NCBI GenBank assembly: GCA_017481265.1
Contig: JAFUPK010000129.1
Location: forward strand, 1-43,371
Length of the DNA stretch: 43,371 nt
Source: Clostridia bacterium
Lineage (GTDB): Bacteria > Bacillota > Clostridia > Oscillospirales > CAG-272
Direction of reading: 5' to 3'
The position numbers were made by a program, and so were the translations under genes. This document shows, in pieces, positions 1 to 8,255 of the stretch. Positions within the stretch are counted from its first letter, which is position 1, and each line of letters begins with the position of its first letter. The notes under the pieces were generated by a model. That model searched no databases and was not told where the DNA came from. It worked only from the letters and a program-made list of their open reading frames with translations.

Positions 1-14
1 CCTCCTTGGCTTAT

Positions 15-51
15 GTTTATCTTTTGTTGCCTTCGGCAACAAAAGATAAAC
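15..51 (-). other. Perfect 17-bp inverted repeat, probable leader hairpin of a gene off the left edge
   Basis: Arms at 15-31 and 35-51 are exact reverse complements, separated by a TTC loop. There is no T-run after it on either strand, so it is not a classical terminator. On the minus strand it lies after the terminator at 168-196 and just before AAGGAGG (plus-strand CCTCCTT at 1-7), a Shine-Dalgarno site at the window edge. It therefore probably sits in the 5' leader of the next minus-strand gene, which is outside the window. Function unknown. Confidence 0.6.
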
Positions 52-132
52 GGAGAAAACTTTCATTACTCTCTTTCATTATTTTTCTTTTATCTAAAAT
101 AGTTATTCTACTCATAGCTAAAGCTTTTTGGC

Positions 133-153
133 ACCACCAGCACTGCTGGTGGT
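133..153. other. Small 9-bp stem-loop between the operon terminator and the left-edge leader
   Basis: Arms 133-141 and 145-153 pair perfectly around a 3-base loop. It is followed by only three T on the plus strand and none on the minus strand. It could be a weak second terminator element for a plus-strand transcript, but nothing in the window needs one. No gene is supported in 1-216. Confidence 0.35.
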
Positions 154-167
154 TTACAGGGACAAAC

Positions 168-196
168 AAAAACATCCGCAAAAAGCGGATGTTTTT
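168..196 (-). terminator. Intrinsic terminator of the exopolysaccharide regulatory operon
   Basis: A 12-bp perfect stem (168-179 with 185-196) has an A5 loop and arms that begin with A5 and end with T5, so it reads as a Rho-independent terminator in both directions. It lies about 20 bases after the stop of the second BY-kinase gene and should end the minus-strand transcript that begins near 4960. Confidence 0.85.
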
Positions 197-216
197 GTAT
201 ATATGATCCTTTAAGC

Positions 217-1698
217 TTATTCTTTGTCGCTGTCAGAATTCTTTTCGCCATAACCGTATTTACGTCCGTAACCGTACTTACTTCCGTATCCGTATTTATA
301 GCCGTAACCGTACCCGTACTTATAACCGTAGCCGTATCCATAACGGTGTCCCTTCACATCTGCACCGTTGAAAATGAAGCCTGCTACAGATCCGCCTCTG
401 TCATAAAGCGAGTTTACCGCGTCGATGATCCTTGATCTTGCAGCGAAATCAGCTCTTACCACATACAGAACAAGATCGGCATATCTGCACAGAAGTGCTG
501 TATCAGCTACAAAGCTGCACGGCGGTGTGTCGATAACGATATAGTCAAACTCTGCCGCAAGCTCGGATATAATCCGCTTCATGCCGACATGGTCGATGGA
601 GTATCTGTTTCCGTCAACGCTGTGAGATGAGAGATAATAAAGACTCGTTCCCTCCACGCATTTGAGAGCCCCCATGACCTCTGCTTTGCTGTGCATCAGC
701 TCAAGGAGGTTCACGCTTCCCTGCTCACCGGAAAGGCGCTGAGCGATGCTCTGATTGCGAAGATCGGCATCCACAAGAGCTACCCTGTAGCCGTCGCGAG
801 CCATGGCAAGGGCAAGATTTGCCGCAACTGTGGTCTTTCCCTCATTTTTAGCCGTACTTGTAACAAGAACGGTCTTTCCGCCGGCTTCCGTAAGCTTTTT
901 CTGCACCTTATGGCTCATACCCTTAAAGGATTCGGATAGACCTGCGTCCATCGTCGCCATAACGAAGTCAGAAGATGTATTTCTTCTTTTTTTGATGCGA
1001 ACAAGGGGGAGCGCTGAGATCACAGGTCTGTTAAGCTCACGCTTTAGCTGCTCCACGCTTGTTATCTTATTAACGATAAGGCTGAGAAGTACAATAACAG
1101 CTATTGCAGCAGCCGCACCGAGAAGCGCACCCTCCATAAAGGGAGCCTTATAAGAGAACGTAAAAACAGGCTTTGTGGGCATTACAGGCTCTTCACGCAG
1201 GATTATCTGCGGGTCATCCACCATGTATGATGCAACAAGGGGATAGCTCTCTATAGCCGCCCACAGAATGTCATATGCGTCCGAGGGAGATCGGCTTGAA
1301 ACCCGAAGCACGAACATTCCCGTGCCTTCGATAGTCGCCGCTGACAAAGAGCCGTTTATAGAGCTTTTTCCGAGATAATCCTTCATGAGATCAGTCATGA
1401 TTCCGGTACTCAGCATATAGGGAAAGGCTTCTGCAAGCTGATCTGCAGCCACGCTGTCGTAATAGTTGGAATTGAAGATATCGCTTTCCGAATATCCGGA
1501 GTCTACCGAGAAGAACGCGCTTGCTTCATAGATGGGAACATAGCTCTTCTTGGCTCTGTATGCAAAGAAGCAGCCTCCGAGGATGGCACAGACAAGGACT
1601 ATAATCCACATACGCTTTAAAAAGCGCAGAAACTTACCTACAAGCTCGGGAAGATCAATGGGCTTCAATTCTGCAGTATTTTTGTTCTCAGTTGCCAC
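217..1698 (-). CDS. Fused Wzz-type chain-length determinant / BY-family tyrosine kinase, copy 2
   Basis: A 493-aa membrane protein predicted to control polysaccharide chain length and output and to autophosphorylate on its tail. TM1 is at about 31-47 and TM2 at about 189-209, flanking an outside domain. The cytoplasmic kinase has Walker A at 281-290 (STAKNEGKTT), Walker A' at 307-314 (ALVDADLR) and Walker B at 386-393 (YIVIDTPP). The C-terminal tail (451-484) is a run of Gly-Tyr and Lys-Tyr with 14 tyrosines, the usual phosphorylation cluster. I chose a GTG start at 1698 because GGGAGGTG lies just upstream; it overlaps the previous gene by 11 bases (GTGGCAACTGA). The frame stays open to 1809, but that extension is the previous gene's Gly-Tyr repeat read out of frame. 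In most Firmicutes membrane part and kinase are separate proteins; here they are fused as in proteobacterial Wzc. Confidence 0.9.
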   Translation of the reverse strand: MATENKNTAELKPIDLPELVGKFLRFLKRMWIIVLVCAILGGCFFAYRAKKSYVPIYEASAFFSVDSGYSESDIFNSNYYDSVAADQLAEAFPYMLSTGIMTDLMKDYLGKSSINGSLSAATIEGTGMFVLRVSSRSPSDAYDILWAAIESYPLVASYMVDDPQIILREEPVMPTKPVFTFSYKAPFMEGALLGAAAAIAVIVLLSLIVNKITSVEQLKRELNRPVISALPLVRIKKRRNTSSDFVMATMDAGLSESFKGMSHKVQKKLTEAGGKTVLVTSTAKNEGKTTVAANLALAMARDGYRVALVDADLRNQSIAQRLSGEQGSVNLLELMHSKAEVMGALKCVEGTSLYYLSSHSVDGNRYSIDHVGMKRIISELAAEFDYIVIDTPPCSFVADTALLCRYADLVLYVVRADFAARSRIIDAVNSLYDRGGSVAGFIFNGADVKGHRYGYGYGYKYGYGYGYKYGYGSKYGYGRKYGYGEKNSDSDKE

Positions 1699-3172
1699 TG
1701 TGCGCACCTCCCTTACCGCTGTGTGAGGATGAGCTTCGCTTCTTTGAGGATCCGTAGCCGTACCCATATCCATAGCCGTACCCATATCCATAGCCGTATC
1801 CAAATCCACCGGGAATGTCCCCTATCATATCGTTAAGAACGCATCCGAGGAATTTACTGTTTGACTCCTTTAGGACATCAACTGCATCGTTAACATCGAA
1901 GGAGGGAGTGCGATCCTGTCTCACAACAAGGATAGATGCATCTGCAAGATCTGCAAACACCTCAGCATCGGTAAAGAATCCCATAGGAGGCGTATCTATT
2001 ATTACGAAATCAAACACGCAGAGCTGTCTGATAAATCGGCGTGTGACCTCGCTTTTTAGCCTTGAAGGTATCTCATGGTCTGCTTCATCGGAAAAGCACA
2101 TATAGAGACCGTGATCGGGGTGACGCACTATACAGCTAAGAAAATTCTCCTTTGAAAAGGGCATTTTAAGCATACGGTTAAGAGGAAGTGCCGAGCTGTA
2201 TACTGAATTAAAGATCTTGTTCATGGCGGGCTTTCGGAAGTCTCCGTCCACAAGAGCTACCTTTTTACCCTTAAGCGCAAGCATGGTAGCTACGTTTGCT
2301 GACACCGTGGATTTTCCCTCATCCTCGCCGACACCCGTGATAATAAATACGCGTGCGCCGTTTTCGTTGTGCTCATTTTCAAGCTTTGAGCAGATGGTAT
2401 TTATCTGCTCGGAATATCGGCTTCCGATAGTGGGAGACGTAATAAGCACCGAGGATTTTTTTCTCTTGAAAACGTCGCGGAGGGTACGTATCTTCCTTTC
2501 ATGACCGAGAACAGCGATAATGCTTGCATCAATGAGTCGTTTGGCTCCGGACACAGTTTGTACGGTCTCGCGGCTCAAGGACACGGCAAGAAGCAGCACG
2601 ACCATAAGAAAGCCGCCTACAGCTCCTCCGAGCTTAACATACTGATCCTTGTTGATACGGTTTACGGGATTTGCTGAAACCGTGGGATTCTTTACGACCT
2701 GAAGAACAGTATTCTTTGATACATACTCGGATATCTCCGGGAACAGCTCTACAAGAGCTTCAAGTGCAAGATACGCGCCCTTGGGAGTCACATCCGTACA
2801 AGAGACGTTTATAAAGTTGCTTCCCTCAACCTGAGAGGCTGAAAGGCTTCCTCCGAAGGCAGCAAGCTTCTCTGACGAGTCCCTTACATTGTTATTTATC
2901 ACATCCGTTTCAAGAAGCTCTGCAAGCACCTTTGCTATCTCGTTTGTAACGGTTATGTTGGTGTTAGTGACAGTCGAGGATTTTCTGGCTGTCACTGCAT
3001 AAGTCATATTGGCGCGGTATCGGGGCACATATGTCAGCTCAAGCACCAAGGACATAGCCATAGCCGCCGTAAGCACCGCAAGGACTATCATCCACCAATG
3101 CTTAAGAAGCATACGGACAATGCACGCAACGGATATATCCTTAAGGCGGATGCCTTTATTGTTTTCGTTCAA
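1688..3172 (-). CDS. Fused Wzz-type chain-length determinant / BY-family tyrosine kinase, copy 1
   Basis: A 494-aa paralogue of the next gene with the same plan: TM1 at about 26-46, an extracytoplasmic domain, TM2 at about 181-200, then a BY-kinase with Walker A ending GEDEGKST at 282-289, Walker A' LVDGDFR at 307-313 and Walker B FVIIDTPP at 389-396. The tail has eight Gly-Tyr dipeptides (458-474) followed by a Ser/Lys/His-rich end. All nucleotide-binding motifs look intact, so both copies could be active. The start is TTG at 3172, 8 bases after GGAGGTG; no better ATG exists. The tail is encoded by a near-perfect hexanucleotide repeat, so its length may vary by slippage. It is probably the dephosphorylation target of the phosphatase at 4127-4864. 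Confidence 0.9.
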   Translation of the reverse strand: MNENNKGIRLKDISVACIVRMLLKHWWMIVLAVLTAAMAMSLVLELTYVPRYRANMTYAVTARKSSTVTNTNITVTNEIAKVLAELLETDVINNNVRDSSEKLAAFGGSLSASQVEGSNFINVSCTDVTPKGAYLALEALVELFPEISEYVSKNTVLQVVKNPTVSANPVNRINKDQYVKLGGAVGGFLMVVLLLAVSLSRETVQTVSGAKRLIDASIIAVLGHERKIRTLRDVFKRKKSSVLITSPTIGSRYSEQINTICSKLENEHNENGARVFIITGVGEDEGKSTVSANVATMLALKGKKVALVDGDFRKPAMNKIFNSVYSSALPLNRMLKMPFSKENFLSCIVRHPDHGLYMCFSDEADHEIPSRLKSEVTRRFIRQLCVFDFVIIDTPPMGFFTDAEVFADLADASILVVRQDRTPSFDVNDAVDVLKESNSKFLGCVLNDMIGDIPGGFGYGYGYGYGYGYGYGYGSSKKRSSSSHSGKGGAHSGN

Positions 3173-3188
3173 GGATCTGCACCTCCGT

Positions 3189-3995
3189 TCAGCGTACCGA
3201 GACGGTCAACGCCGTCCTGCCGGTATGATTTTCAGCTGTACATTCAAAGAAAAGGTGATATGTTCCGGGAGTATTCACGTCGAGCTCTCCCTTCATGACA
3301 ACGCTGTCATGAGAAAGCTCATTCCCCTTGTAATTCACCGAGGACAGATATGCCATGGGATCAAATTCACTGCCCGTCTCAACATACTCAAGGTAGGATG
3401 ACAGAGTAATAACGGGGGCACTGCTGTCAGTTGCAATAATAACGGGAAGCTTGACCTTTGCGCTGTCCCCCATGCTGTTCATGACCTGCACAGATATATA
3501 GTACAGCGACGGATCTGAGCTTGGAACCAAAGATGATATGCGGACATCATTCGAAATATCCCCATCTATAACGTCATTTGCATTAAAGTAGCTGATTATA
3601 CCGGTTACATCCTTTGAGGGGAATATGAGAGGCTTATTTATGGATATCTCGGGACGTCTGTAGTCCGTATATTTTATGCTTCGCGTGGCAGTTGCAAGAT
3701 TGTCATGACTGTCAAACACCAAATAGGTCACCTTTGCAGTATTATCTGAGAGAAGCTTGGACACGCCGGACACCAAAATTTCGTCAGTCAAGCTTCCGTC
3801 AAGCTCATCATAGGCAGTTACGCCGCTGAGAAGAACAGACTCCGGGTCGTTCACGGATACCTCAAGGACACCCTCCTCCACCGTGATAGAGGGACCTTCT
3901 TTTACTCCCGATGAGCTTATGCGGTATTCTGAGTACACGTATATTGCGAGAACTACGGCAAACAGCGCTATGAGCAGAGATTTTATCAGTCTCAA
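3189..3995 (-). CDS. Signal-anchored extracellular protein with bacterial Ig-like (DUF5011-type) repeats
   Basis: 268 aa. An N-terminal hydrophobic segment at about 5-22 should act as a signal anchor; the rest is predicted outside. Two or three beta-sandwich-like repeats are suggested by the recurring pattern YDELDGSLTDEI and NDVIDGDISNDV, the 'DG-hydrophobic' signature of bacterial Ig-like/DUF5011 domains, with a third candidate near the C-terminus (about 190-268). No catalytic motif is visible. The start is TTG at 3995 after AGGAGG. It sits between phosphatase and kinases in the same operon, so a role in assembling or holding the polysaccharide outside the membrane is plausible but is only inference. 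The 131-bp spacer upstream is AT-rich; I found no convincing separate promoter there. Confidence 0.75.
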   Translation of the reverse strand: MRLIKSLLIALFAVVLAIYVYSEYRISSSGVKEGPSITVEEGVLEVSVNDPESVLLSGVTAYDELDGSLTDEILVSGVSKLLSDNTAKVTYLVFDSHDNLATATRSIKYTDYRRPEISINKPLIFPSKDVTGIISYFNANDVIDGDISNDVRISSLVPSSDPSLYYISVQVMNSMGDSAKVKLPVIIATDSSAPVITLSSYLEYVETGSEFDPMAYLSSVNYKGNELSHDSVVMKGELDVNTPGTYHLFFECTAENHTGRTALTVSVR

Positions 3996-4126
3996 TTGAG
4001 TATCCTCCTGTTTTTTGATGCAGTTTTTGTAAAATGGGCAAAAAATATTGAAAGTATTAAAAAAATGCTGGAAGTCGGATAATTAATATGTTATAATATA
4101 ATTTGCCAAAAGTCCCGTGTGATATT

Positions 4127-4864
4127 TCAAAGCTCATACGGGGAAACTACCCGTTTCCCTCTTAAAATACGCGCAGGATTCTCCGAAAGCAGTATTTTTG
4201 CATAGTCTGCACCGAAGCTTTCCACAGCATACCTCTTTATATCGGCAAGGTACGGCGTGCGCATCCTTGAGCTGTGAGCATCGCTGGCTATAGCGTGGGC
4301 AAGTCCGTGGGAAAGGATATAGTCTGCGGCTTCCTCGGATGCCTGTCCGAATCTGCCGAGAAGGCTTCCGCGGTTGACCTGAATAATAATACCGTGCTCA
4401 AACCAATTGCCGATAATCTCGGGGTCACGCTGAATATCCTCATACCGTTCCGGGTGTGCGACCACAGGAATATATCCCTCGCGCTTTATGGCACCAAGCA
4501 CATACTCCATGGTTCTGACAGACTCGTCGAAATAAAACTCACAAAGAGCATACCTTCCGTCGCCTATAGTGGGCAGGCATCTCATCTGCGCAAGAACAGG
4601 GGTTTCCTCAGTGCATAGTATCTCAGCTCCGCTATATACCGTAAGCGGAATGCCTTCAGCCGAAAGCGCACGTCTGAAGGAGTCAAGTCCTTCCTTTATC
4701 TGAGCCAACAGTCCCAGCGATTCTTCCTCGCCGAAAAAATGGGGTGTCGCCGCAAGCTCTGTGACACCGGAATCGTATGCCATCCGAGCCATTTTTATAG
4801 ATTCTCCCATATCTGAGGCACCGTCATCGATGTCCGGCAGTATATGGCAATGAATATCCGTCAT
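4127..4864 (-). CDS. cpsB: PHP-family manganese-dependent tyrosine-protein phosphatase (CpsB/CapC/YwqE type)
   Basis: 245 aa, close to the family's usual ~250. Expected action: removal of phosphate from the tyrosine tails of BY-kinases. Metal-ligand motifs are all present: His-X-His at residues 5 and 7 in TDIHCHILP, IDDGA at 12-16, His42 in TPHF, Glu81, HPER at 137-140 and SDAH at 194-197. The ATG at 4864 is chosen because the family begins with this His-X-His motif a few residues in; an in-frame ATG at 4927 would add 21 unrelated residues and has a weaker ribosome site. It is the first gene after the promoter at 4967-4995 and precedes the two BY-kinase genes, a standard phosphatase-kinase pairing. 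Confidence 0.92.
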   Translation of the reverse strand: MTDIHCHILPDIDDGASDMGESIKMARMAYDSGVTELAATPHFFGEEESLGLLAQIKEGLDSFRRALSAEGIPLTVYSGAEILCTEETPVLAQMRCLPTIGDGRYALCEFYFDESVRTMEYVLGAIKREGYIPVVAHPERYEDIQRDPEIIGNWFEHGIIIQVNRGSLLGRFGQASEEAADYILSHGLAHAIASDAHSSRMRTPYLADIKRYAVESFGADYAKILLSENPARILRGKRVVSPYEL

Positions 4865-4966
4865 AACGATGACCGTACCTTTTCTTAGATTTGTTTTCCC
4901 GGCTTCAGTTACCAATTGTCCGCACATTAGGCTCGTTTCACCGCAAATGCTGACAGTTTACATTAT

Positions 4967-4995
4967 ATTATAACATATTTTCTTTTCACGTGCAA
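4967..4995 (-). promoter_or_regulatory. Sigma-A promoter of the phosphatase/BY-kinase operon
   Basis: On the minus strand, TTGCAC (4990-4995) and a perfect TATAAT (4967-4972) are 17 bases apart, with an extended -10 TGT before TATAAT. Predicted start of transcription is near 4960, leaving a leader of about 95 bases before the ATG at 4864. Nothing else in the 4865-5044 divergent region fits better for this strand. Confidence 0.75.
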
Positions 4996-5010
4996 TAGAT
5001 ACAGACATTT

Positions 5011-5016
5011 TATAAT
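5011..5016 (+). promoter_or_regulatory. Possible -10 box for the divergent ABC exporter gene
   Basis: A TATAAT lies 29 bases before the ATG of the exporter, but no good -35 is found 16-18 bases upstream. An alternative is CTGACA (4950-4955) with CATATT (4974-4979) at an 18-base spacing, which overlaps the minus-strand promoter. I cannot decide between them. Confidence 0.3.
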
Positions 5017-5044
5017 TTCCACACTACAGAAAGGAGTGTAGCAT

Positions 5045-6799
5045 ATGGATCATGAAAAAAGGACACAATCCGAGGCTTCGACTGTGGATATCCTGAAGGA
5101 AAAGCTTCACAGCGGCACTATCCGCGACATCCTGCGCGACTGGAAGTGGATCTTTTCATTTACCAAGTTCAGGATCATGTCCGTAGTTCTCTACACCGTG
5201 TTCGGCATGGCGACAAGTGCTCTTGCCCTTCTTGCCGGAGTAGTATCAAAATATCTTATCGACGCCATATACACCTTTGATTCCGAAAATGTAATTCGAT
5301 TTGCACTTCTCATGGTCACCTGCGCGGTGCTCTCTCTCCTTCTTCGTAGTATTGCGTCCCGCTTTGGCGCAATGCTTCACATCGATATGCAAAATGATGT
5401 TAAGGCGCTTGCCTTCGACAGCCTTATCGCCTCCGAATGGATGGAGATATCCCGTTTCCCCACAGGAGACCTGCTCAACCGCTTCACCTCAGACATCACT
5501 ACCGTTGCAAACAACGCGGTAACATGGCTTCCAAACGCTCTCATACAAATATTTTCGGTCCTCGCCACCCTTATAGTCATCCTGTACTATGATCCCATAA
5601 TGGCGCTGATCTGCTTTGCAACAACACCGATACTGTTTTTCGCCTCACGCCGCCTCATACAAAGGCAAAGGGATTATGCGCGAAAAATGCGTACCGTGTC
5701 CAGCGAAATGTCCGCTTTTGAGTCTGAGACCTTCCGCAACATTGACACACTGAAGAGCTTTGGAGTCGAGGACAGTGTAAGCGGAGACCTGCGTGAGCGT
5801 CAAAGGAAGTACCGCCAGGTATCCCTTGAGCACAACAGCTTTATGATCCGCACTAATATCTGGCTTACGGTAATGAGTACAGCAGTTCAGTACATTGCGC
5901 TGGGGTATTGCCTCTGGAGACTCTGGAATGGGGACATCATGCTTGGAACTATGGTGTTCTTCCTTCAGCAAAGAGGCACGTTGGCGTCCTCCTTCTCAGC
6001 TCTTATTGCCCTTGTTCCGTCTGCACTCTCCGGATCGGTAGCAGCCGAGCGTCTGCGTGAGATAACGGAGCTAAAGAAGGAGCCTGAAGCTGAGCCTTCC
6101 GATGTTGCCCCCGGTCCTTGCAGTATAAAGATCAGCGATGTCAGCGTAAAATACAAGAATGAGGACAGATATATCATCTCTCACGCCGAACTTAAGGCAG
6201 GTCCCGGGGAGATCGTAGCTCTCATCGGTCCATCAGGTGAAGGAAAGACAACGATGCTCCGCATGATACTCGGGCTCATACGTCCCGGTGAGGGCACGCT
6301 TGAGCTTATAGATTCCAAAGGAAAGAGCTTTGAGCTCGGAAGCTCCACACGTCACTGCATTTCCTACGTTCCACAGGGAAATACCGTGATCGCGGGAACC
6401 GTGGCGGACAATCTAAGGCTCGTCCGCAAAAATGTCACAGACGGAGAGATTGAAGCTGTCCTTAAGGATGCCTGCGCATGGAAATTCGTTTCGCGCTTGC
6501 CTGACGGCATAAACAGCCAGATAGGCGAAGGCGGTAAGGGAATATCCGAGGGACAGGCTCAGCGGCTGTCTATCGCACGTGCATTGCTCCGTCGCGCTCC
6601 GATCCTGCTTCTTGATGAAGCCACAAGCGCACTCGACAGCGAGACCGAGAAAAAGGTACTTAACAATCTGACAAAGCACGGCGTCACCTGCATAGTCACT
6701 ACTCACCGTCCCTCCGTGCTTTCCATGTGTACCAGCATATACAAGATCGAAAACGGCGAAGTAACATTATCAGCTTCCGTCCATGAAGATGACTACTGA
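5045..6799 (+). CDS. ABC exporter, fused membrane and ATPase domains
   Basis: 584 aa, the normal size for a half-transporter that acts as a homodimer. The membrane domain (about 40-330) has several hydrophobic helices. The ATPase domain has Walker A GPSGEGKT at 395-402, Q-loop Gln444, a slightly unusual signature ISEGQ at 500-504 (canonical LSGGQ), Walker B ILLLDEATSALD at 520-531 and H-loop His554. There is no N-terminal C39 peptidase domain, so any leader peptide would need another protease. ATG start follows AAAGGAG. It is the only plus-strand gene, divergent from the phosphatase operon and convergent with the RiPP-like operon. Exporters of this type are common partners of modified-peptide genes, so it may export the product of 9953-10207; this is inferred from position only. 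Confidence 0.88.
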   Translation: MDHEKRTQSEASTVDILKEKLHSGTIRDILRDWKWIFSFTKFRIMSVVLYTVFGMATSALALLAGVVSKYLIDAIYTFDSENVIRFALLMVTCAVLSLLLRSIASRFGAMLHIDMQNDVKALAFDSLIASEWMEISRFPTGDLLNRFTSDITTVANNAVTWLPNALIQIFSVLATLIVILYYDPIMALICFATTPILFFASRRLIQRQRDYARKMRTVSSEMSAFESETFRNIDTLKSFGVEDSVSGDLRERQRKYRQVSLEHNSFMIRTNIWLTVMSTAVQYIALGYCLWRLWNGDIMLGTMVFFLQQRGTLASSFSALIALVPSALSGSVAAERLREITELKKEPEAEPSDVAPGPCSIKISDVSVKYKNEDRYIISHAELKAGPGEIVALIGPSGEGKTTMLRMILGLIRPGEGTLELIDSKGKSFELGSSTRHCISYVPQGNTVIAGTVADNLRLVRKNVTDGEIEAVLKDACAWKFVSRLPDGINSQIGEGGKGISEGQAQRLSIARALLRRAPILLLDEATSALDSETEKKVLNNLTKHGVTCIVTTHRPSVLSMCTSIYKIENGEVTLSASVHEDDY

Positions 6800-6814
6800 A
6801 TCTGAAGCCAAATC

Positions 6815-6865
6815 AAAAAACTTCCCATATTACCGCACAGTACTTGGCAATATGGGAAGTTTTTT
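6815..6865. terminator. Bidirectional intrinsic terminator between convergent genes
   Basis: Two exact 17-base complementary arms (6815-6831 and 6849-6865) start with A6 and end with T6, with a 17-base loop. It serves the exporter (ends 6799) on the plus strand and the PqqD-like gene (ends 6872) on the minus strand. Confidence 0.9.
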
Positions 6866-6871
6866 TGATAT

Positions 6872-7132
6872 TCAGATAATTCCATGGGATGAAAGCCTTT
6901 GAAGAAATTCTTCAACATCGCGTTTTGCCGTATCAAGGTCTACATCATACTCATCGGTAACGATACGGCATATATCCTCGGCGATATCCGCTTCGGGAAG
7001 GTGTTCCCAAATAAATGCGCCAAGCTCATTTAACATGAACAGCCCATTCGAGTCATACACCGTCTTTCCGACGGGGATAAGTACAGTCTCTCCTGCGATC
7101 TCACGCTTTATCAGCTCTTTCTTAATTTCCAT
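6872..7132 (-). CDS. PqqD-family peptide-recognition protein
   Basis: 86 aa. The sequence has the PqqD pattern: a short beta region with ETVLIPVGKTVYDSNG, a conserved LNELGAFIWEHL segment at about 34-45, an acidic helix, and a final helix ending LQRLSSHGII. PqqD-like proteins are RiPP recognition elements: they bind the leader of a precursor peptide and present it to a radical SAM enzyme. The ATG at 7132 is chosen because AAAGGAAG lies 7-8 bases upstream; it overlaps the radical SAM gene by 11 bases, implying translational coupling. An ATG at 7153 would add seven residues. Last gene of the operon, directly before the shared terminator. Confidence 0.82.
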   Translation of the reverse strand: MEIKKELIKREIAGETVLIPVGKTVYDSNGLFMLNELGAFIWEHLPEADIAEDICRIVTDEYDVDLDTAKRDVEEFLQRLSSHGII

Positions 7133-8255
7133 TTTCAGACTTCCTTTCTTCATATGCAGCCTTTGTTTGACTGATCACCGCATCCGTCATGCGGCAAACG
7201 TATTCCGGCACCTTGCCGAACTCTCCCGTTTCCGTAACGCATACAGCGGCGCACATAGCACAGACGCTTCGTTTGGGGCAGGTCTTACACTTAGGCGGCA
7301 GTCTGATCTCGGATGTGGCACGCCTCAGCTCTTGCCATGCCGCCTTGAAGCCAAGCTCGAGAGGATGCACGACCGGGAATGTCATCATTCCGCACGGCAC
7401 CATACGGCCGTCCCACGTCATCCAGAAGGACGTGCTTCCTGCACGGCATCCTACGCCCTCGTCGCTGTCTACAGGGCACTCTGGCTCTTCTGTAAGCCTC
7501 AGCTCAGCCATAGCCTCTGCGCGCTTCGAAAAGGTCTCGTCATCAAAGCGGAGAACGTCCCATCTCACGGATGCCGCCGCCGCTTTTTCGGGGCTCAGTC
7601 TGTCGCCGTAGCCATATTTTCCGCCGTTTACGCGCACCGACGGGTACATATAGCTCGCCAGCTTCATATGGACTCCGAGCTTTTCTGCGCAAGCACATAT
7701 ATCCTCCACGTCTCCTTCATTATACGGTGTTACCGAAACATTGAGTCTTACGTCGATTCCTGCGTTTTTCAGCGCAGCTATGTTTTCGATAACGTCATCA
7801 AACGCAGCTCTTCCACACATTCTACGATAGGTCTCGTTACTTCCGCCGTACAGAGACACGTTTACGCGGAACGGAGGATCATCAATAAGCCTGCGTAGTA
7901 CCTCCCCCTTCAGCATAGAACCGTTTGAATTTATGGAGACCATGATCCCCATCTGCTTCATAGCATGATATATTTCAAAAAAGTCGCTGCGGACGAAGGG
8001 CTCTCCTCCCGTGAGAAGTGCGAACACCATTCCCTCATCCTTTGCCTCGCGGGCTATGCTTATCCACTGCTCTGCGCTCAGCTCACGACCTGCCGCCTCA
8101 ACATCCTCACTCTTGAGGTGAACATAGCACATGGGACAATCGAAGTTGCATCTTGCGGTGAGCTCAAAGTTACCGGCTATGGGAAGTCCCAGTGCCCGCC
8201 CCTTTGCGTGCAGATATTTTGAGAGCTGCGGCTCTGTCTGCTTTCGGTTCAGCAT
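7122..8255 (-). CDS. Radical SAM/SPASM peptide-maturase-like enzyme
   Basis: 377 aa. The radical SAM cluster motif is Cys36-X3-Cys40-X2-Cys43 in ARCNFDCPMC, followed by the SAM-binding TGGEP at 82-86. The C-terminal SPASM region has many cysteines (270, 288, 323, 326, 332, 335, 339, 354), enough to bind two auxiliary iron-sulfur clusters. Enzymes of this architecture modify peptides (thioether, C-C or C-O crosslinks) or mature enzymes. Its neighbours, a PqqD-like protein and a small Cys-containing peptide, point to peptide modification. Its ATG overlaps the stop of the upstream kinase-like gene (ATGCTGA). The chemistry cannot be told from the sequence. Confidence 0.88.
   Translation of the reverse strand: MLNRKQTEPQLSKYLHAKGRALGLPIAGNFELTARCNFDCPMCYVHLKSEDVEAAGRELSAEQWISIAREAKDEGMVFALLTGGEPFVRSDFFEIYHAMKQMGIMVSINSNGSMLKGEVLRRLIDDPPFRVNVSLYGGSNETYRRMCGRAAFDDVIENIAALKNAGIDVRLNVSVTPYNEGDVEDICACAEKLGVHMKLASYMYPSVRVNGGKYGYGDRLSPEKAAAASVRWDVLRFDDETFSKRAEAMAELRLTEEPECPVDSDEGVGCRAGSTSFWMTWDGRMVPCGMMTFPVVHPLELGFKAAWQELRRATSEIRLPPKCKTCPKRSVCAMCAAVCVTETGEFGKVPEYVCRMTDAVISQTKAAYEERKSENGN

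Noticed and set aside
1699-1809. N-terminal extension of the second BY-kinase (MDLDTAMDMG...)
   Set aside because: It is the Gly-Tyr repeat of the preceding gene read in another frame; a good ribosome site supports the GTG at 1698.
4865-4927. Earlier ATG for the PHP phosphatase
   Set aside because: Family members start just before the His-X-His motif, and the site before 4864 resembles those of other genes in the window.
7035-7898. Plus-strand frame of 287 codons opposite the radical SAM gene
   Set aside because: The minus strand carries unmistakable radical SAM motifs; the plus frame is Cys/His/Arg-rich shadow sequence.
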